Made by a program: the position numbers and the translations under genes
Notes under the pieces: generated by a model
The model's input: only the letters and a program-made list of their open reading frames with translations
What the model was told of the DNA's origin: nothing
The model's database searches: none
Source: Streptomyces sp. NBC_01549
GTDB taxonomy: Bacteria; Actinomycetota; Actinomycetes; Streptomycetales; Streptomycetaceae
Reading direction: 5' to 3'
Length of the DNA stretch: 64,000 nucleotides
Assembly (NCBI RefSeq): GCF_026339955.1
Contig: NZ_JAPEPW010000002.1
Coordinates: forward strand, 1,426,001 to 1,490,000
In this document: piece after piece, positions 61,260-64,000 of the stretch
Numbering within the stretch: the stretch's first letter is position 1
Layout of the letters: each line of letters begins with the position of its first letter

Positions 61260-62033
61260 TCAGCGCAGCAGGAGTTGCGCCCCGCCCACCACCGTCGCCG
61301 CGATGACCAGCCGCTCGAACAGGAGCTGGTTGATGCGGTGCACGGCCCATTTGCCGAGGAACGCCCCCGGCACGACGAAGATCGCGAGCGCCGCGTCCAG
61401 GAGCAGCGAATGCCAGTCGATGAGACCGAGGCCGACGCTGAAGGGCACCTTGGAGACGTTCACGATCAGGAAGAAGAAGGCTGAGGTGCCCAGGAAGCCG
61501 AGTTTGCGGAAGCCGGCCGACAGGAGGTACATCGACATCACCGGGCCGCCCGCGTTGGCGACCATGGTGGTGAAGCCGCCGAGGACGCCGTACGAGCCGG
61601 CCTTGACCCGACCGGTCCGGGTCGACACCGAGTCGGGCTCCTCGTCCTGGGCGGCCGCCCGGCGGCGCCACATCGTCACCGCCGCCATCAGCAGCAGGAT
61701 CGCGCCGATGGAGGTCCGTACGATCGCGTCGTCGGCCCACACCAGGAACAGCGTGCCGAACACGACGCCCGCGGCGACCGCCGGGAACAGCCGCCACAGT
61801 GTGGGCCAGTGCGCGTGCCGCCGGTAGGTGAGCACGGCGAGCACGTTCCCGACGATGAGGAGGGGCAGGAGTACGCCGGTCGAGGCGCGGGCGGGCAGCA
61901 CGGCGGCGAAGATCGCCAGGCTGACCGTGTTGGCGCCGCTCACGGCGGTCTTCGAGAAGCCGACGAGCAGGGCCGCGGCGGCGAGCGCGGCGAACTCCCA
62001 GATGGATATGTGCCAGAGCGTCATTGTGTTCAT
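61260..62033 (-). CDS. TauE/SafE-family sulfite/anion permease
   Basis: A 257-residue membrane protein with seven to eight segments: LAAAALLVGFSKTAVSGANT (the family start, G(F/L)(S)K), LLPLLIVGNVLAVLTYRRHA, LWRLFPAVAAGVVFGTLFLV, GGFTTMVANAGGPVMSMYLL (the second family repeat, ANAGGP) and LGTSAFFFLIVNVSKVPFSV. TauE/SafE proteins export small organosulfur anions or sulfite. The cargo cannot be told. ATG 62033 or 62024 are both possible. It follows cobK upstream by 22 bp on the same strand, so it may share that transcript. Confidence 0.9.
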   Translation of the reverse strand: MNTMTLWHISIWEFAALAAAALLVGFSKTAVSGANTVSLAIFAAVLPARASTGVLLPLLIVGNVLAVLTYRRHAHWPTLWRLFPAVAAGVVFGTLFLVWADDAIVRTSIGAILLLMAAVTMWRRRAAAQDEEPDSVSTRTGRVKAGSYGVLGGFTTMVANAGGPVMSMYLLSAGFRKLGFLGTSAFFFLIVNVSKVPFSVGLGLIDWHSLLLDAALAIFVVPGAFLGKWAVHRINQLLFERLVIAATVVGGAQLLLR

Positions 62034-62310
62034 GCGGGAACCGATGCTAGGCGCACGCATCTCCTCACGTAAGGACCGTCTCGCCAGGTGACCCCTGCAC
62101 GGCGGGTGAACCAGTGGGTCAGGGGTGTTCGGCCCGCGCCGCGAGCCGCCGTGTCCGGCGCCGACACGACTCGCGGCGAGGGCGCCGGCGCCGCTGGTGG
62201 GATCGGGCCGGTCGACGGGGGGTGCGGGGCCCGGAGAAACCCCCCGCACCGCCCAACTCCCGTGGCAGACTGCTCGAACATCGACACGAGCGTGAGCAGA
62301 GGAGTGCCGC

Positions 62311-63132
62311 ATGACCGCGACCGGGCCTTCCGCCCAGCGGATCGACACCAGCAGGCCGCACCCGGCACGGATGTACGACTGGTTCCTCGGCGGAAAGGAC
62401 AACTATCCGGTCGACGAGGAGCTCGGGCGAAGAATCATGGCCACGGACCCGAGCGCCCCTCGCTCGGCCCGCAGCAACCGCTGGTTCATGCAGCGCGCCA
62501 CCCGCTGGCTGGTCCGGGAGATGGGCATCCGCCAGTTCCTCGACATCGGCACCGGCATCCCCACCGAGCCGAACCTCCACCAGATCGCCCAGGCCGCCGT
62601 CCCGCAGGCGCGGGTCGTCTACGTGGACAACGACCCGATCGTCCTCGCTCACGCCGAGGCCCTGCTGCGCGGCACCCCCGAGGGCGTGACGGAGTACGTC
62701 CAGGCCGACGCGCGGGAACCGGAGAAGATACTCGAGCAGGCCGCCCGCGTTCTCGACTTCGACCAGCCCGTCGCGCTGTCGCTCATCGCCCTGATGCACT
62801 TCATCGCCGAGGAGGACGGCGCGTACGACCTGGTGGACACCCTGGTCGACGCGCTGGCGCCGGGCAGTTGCCTGGTCCTGTCCGCGCTGACCGGCGACTA
62901 CGACCCGGTGAAGGTCGCGACCGGTATAGCGGCGTACGCGGCGGGCGGCGTGACGCTGGTGGCCCGCTCGCACACCGAGGTCGGCCGCTTCTTCCGGGGG
63001 CTCGAGCTCGTCGACCCCGGAGTGGTGTCGGTGTCGGAGTGGCATCCCGAGCTCGCGCTGAACAAGGACGAGGTCGGCGACGCGCCGGTCCCGCTGTACG
63101 GCGCGGTCGGTTTCAAGTCTCCTCGTTCCTGA
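62311..63132 (+). CDS. DUF574 (Methyltransf_19) SAM-dependent methyltransferase
   Basis: A 273-residue protein of a family abundant in Streptomyces: DTSRPHPARMYDWFLGGKDN (the signature RPxxARxYDxxLGGKdNf), NRWFMQRATRWLVREMGIRQ, FLDIGTGIPTEPNLHQIA (SAM loop), VVYVDNDPIVLAHAEALL, QADAREPEKILEQA and VALSLIALMHFIAEEDGAYD. The substrate is unknown. The ATG at 62311 follows GCAGAGGAG. Intact. Confidence 0.95.
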   Translation: MTATGPSAQRIDTSRPHPARMYDWFLGGKDNYPVDEELGRRIMATDPSAPRSARSNRWFMQRATRWLVREMGIRQFLDIGTGIPTEPNLHQIAQAAVPQARVVYVDNDPIVLAHAEALLRGTPEGVTEYVQADAREPEKILEQAARVLDFDQPVALSLIALMHFIAEEDGAYDLVDTLVDALAPGSCLVLSALTGDYDPVKVATGIAAYAAGGVTLVARSHTEVGRFFRGLELVDPGVVSVSEWHPELALNKDEVGDAPVPLYGAVGFKSPRS

Positions 63133-63330
63133 GGAACTCGGCCGTCGCGCTGAGGTCCCGTTCGGCGTAGCCCGCTCGGCGAGGGCCTGGATCAAGTCCA
63201 GGTCCTCGCCGATGAGTTGGAGCGTGAAGGCGCCCGGTGACGCGTCCGGGCGGAGGTACGCGTCCCGTGTCGACCAGGGCGTGCAGGACGGTCGCGGAGG
63301 CGGCCGCACCCTCAGCCGACGGGCCCGCAC
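63120..63330 (-). pseudogene. C-terminal remnant of a dehydrogenase-like protein
   Basis: The minus strand reads AEGAAASATVLHALVDTGR, then after a shift DAYLRPDASPGAFTLQLIGE and DLDLIQALAERA, and after another shift GYAERDLSATAEFLRNEET and a stop at 63113. It looks like the helical C-terminal end of an NAD(P)-dependent dehydrogenase of the 3-hydroxyisobutyrate/imine-reductase group, but the call is weak. Two frameshifts and no N-terminus. Confidence 0.35.
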
Positions 63331-63403
63331 CTCCTGGTGAACCGGCGATGACCTTCAGCTTGTACCGTGCGAGCGGTGGCGACCGGGGAATCGGGAGGCG
63401 GCT

Positions 63404-64000
63404 GTGGGAGCGGATCACCGTGTGGGGGATGTCCTGTTGGTCTCGTGCCCGTACACCGACGCACGGGTCACCCGTCTCACCCAGCGGGAAGTGGTCGTCG
63501 AGTGGCCGTGGTGGGAGGTGGACCCGGAGTGCGACTGGATCGAGTGGAACGGCCAGGTGGCCCTGGCCGGCGATCCGGCCTCGTACGACTGGGACTTGGA
63601 GCTGTTCCGCACCGACCCGCCGCCCCCGCACCTCGAGGTCGGCGCGGTGTGCCAGGTCGGCATCCCTCCCACGGTGGTGCATGTGATGAGCGTCGAACGG
63701 ATGGATCCACCGCTGGAGACAGGACGACTCCCTCGTCTGGGAACGCAGGTCATGGTGCTGCGCGCGGGGCAGTCGCACGATCCCGACCTGGAGTGGCAGG
63801 GCTACGAGATCGCCCCCGACGACGGGATCCCCGTCGCCCTGGACCTGCTGTTCCGTCCGTACGCCTGCCTTGTGGCAGGTGACGAGGTCGTGGATGCCGC
63901 GGGGCGCGCCTGGCGGTTCGACGCGCCGTGGGACTGGCACCCGTTCGACGGTCAGGAGCCGTCGGAACCCGCCTGGCCGCTCAGTCTCCTGACCCGCGAC
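63404..64000 (+). CDS. Unidentified protein, 3' end beyond the window
   Basis: GTG at 63404 with GGGAGG five bases before it opens a frame free of stops to the end of the window (199 codons seen): VGADHRVGDVLLVSCPYTDA, REVVVEWPWWEVDPECDWIE, LEVGAVCQVGIPPTVVHVMS, DLEWQGYEIAPDDGIPVALD and FDAPWDWHPFDGQEPSEPAW. It is rich in Trp, Asp and Glu, without membrane segments or a signal peptide. I do not recognise the family. Codon bias supports a real gene. Confidence 0.75.
   Translation, partial: MGADHRVGDVLLVSCPYTDARVTRLTQREVVVEWPWWEVDPECDWIEWNGQVALAGDPASYDWDLELFRTDPPPPHLEVGAVCQVGIPPTVVHVMSVERMDPPLETGRLPRLGTQVMVLRAGQSHDPDLEWQGYEIAPDDGIPVALDLLFRPYACLVAGDEVVDAAGRAWRFDAPWDWHPFDGQEPSEPAWPLSLLTRD

Noticed and set aside
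59995..61827. A 610-codon plus-strand frame rich in Arg, Ser and Pro
   Set aside because: It overlaps cobF, cobK and the TauE/SafE gene, all with strong family motifs. Composition is that of a GC-rich shadow frame.

Overview
High-GC actinobacterial DNA, almost certainly Streptomyces. The evidence is the third-position GC bias, purine-rich ribosome sites, many GTG starts, and Streptomyces-type families (SpoIIE-class phosphatase, DUF574 methyltransferase, NPP1 proteins, cobalamin genes). No species can be named from the sequence alone.

The window splits at about 47-49 kb. The left part (about 0.3-47.1 kb) is a dense cluster of hypoxia/dormancy-type genes. It holds universal stress proteins (USPs; five apparently translatable, one cut by an insertion sequence (IS), two fragments), eight intact CBS-domain proteins (six with a BON tail), two Hsp20 genes, an Acg-type nitroreductase, nicotinate phosphoribosyltransferase, two Rv1733c-type membrane proteins, DUF1918/DUF1876 small proteins, a TrkA pair and a GH65 phosphorylase. 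It also holds decayed copies of PPDK, a phosphoribosyltransferase plus dienelactone-hydrolase pair, archease/RtcB, a CtpF-like P-type ATPase, SulP, a V-type ATPase operon, FtsH, a ribosome hibernation factor, a hydrogenase maturation protease and a DosS-like kinase. Many of these families occur in the Mycobacterium tuberculosis DosR(DevR) regulon. A 14-bp near-palindrome (half-sites GGGMC and GGCCC, 4-bp spacer) recurs at ten places, mostly 65-110 bp upstream of these genes; I infer it to be the binding site of a DosR/OsdR-type regulator. No intact regulator or sensor lies in the window.

The cluster is also a gene graveyard. About half of the loci carry frameshifts, internal deletions or chimeric joins, and one complete IS1182-type element with a CTAG target duplication interrupts a USP gene. 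Fragments of IS3- and IS1182-type elements lie at 1.7 and 19.3 kb. A (CTG)11 tract sits at the end of the FtsH remnant. Because single-base shifts are so common, assembly error must be excluded, but the large deletions and joins cannot be base-calling errors.

At 47.35-48.9 kb an excisionase-like gene and a frameshifted tyrosine integrase abut the 3' end of a tRNA-Pro(GGG) gene, so the left part may be an integrated island. The right part (49-64 kb) looks like conserved chromosome: a lipoprotein, two NPP1 paralogues, a TPP-riboswitch-controlled cytX-like/thiD thiamin salvage operon, a second identical tRNA-Pro(GGG), DUF309, cobF, cobK, a TauE/SafE permease and a DUF574 methyltransferase, with an unidentified gene running off the right edge.
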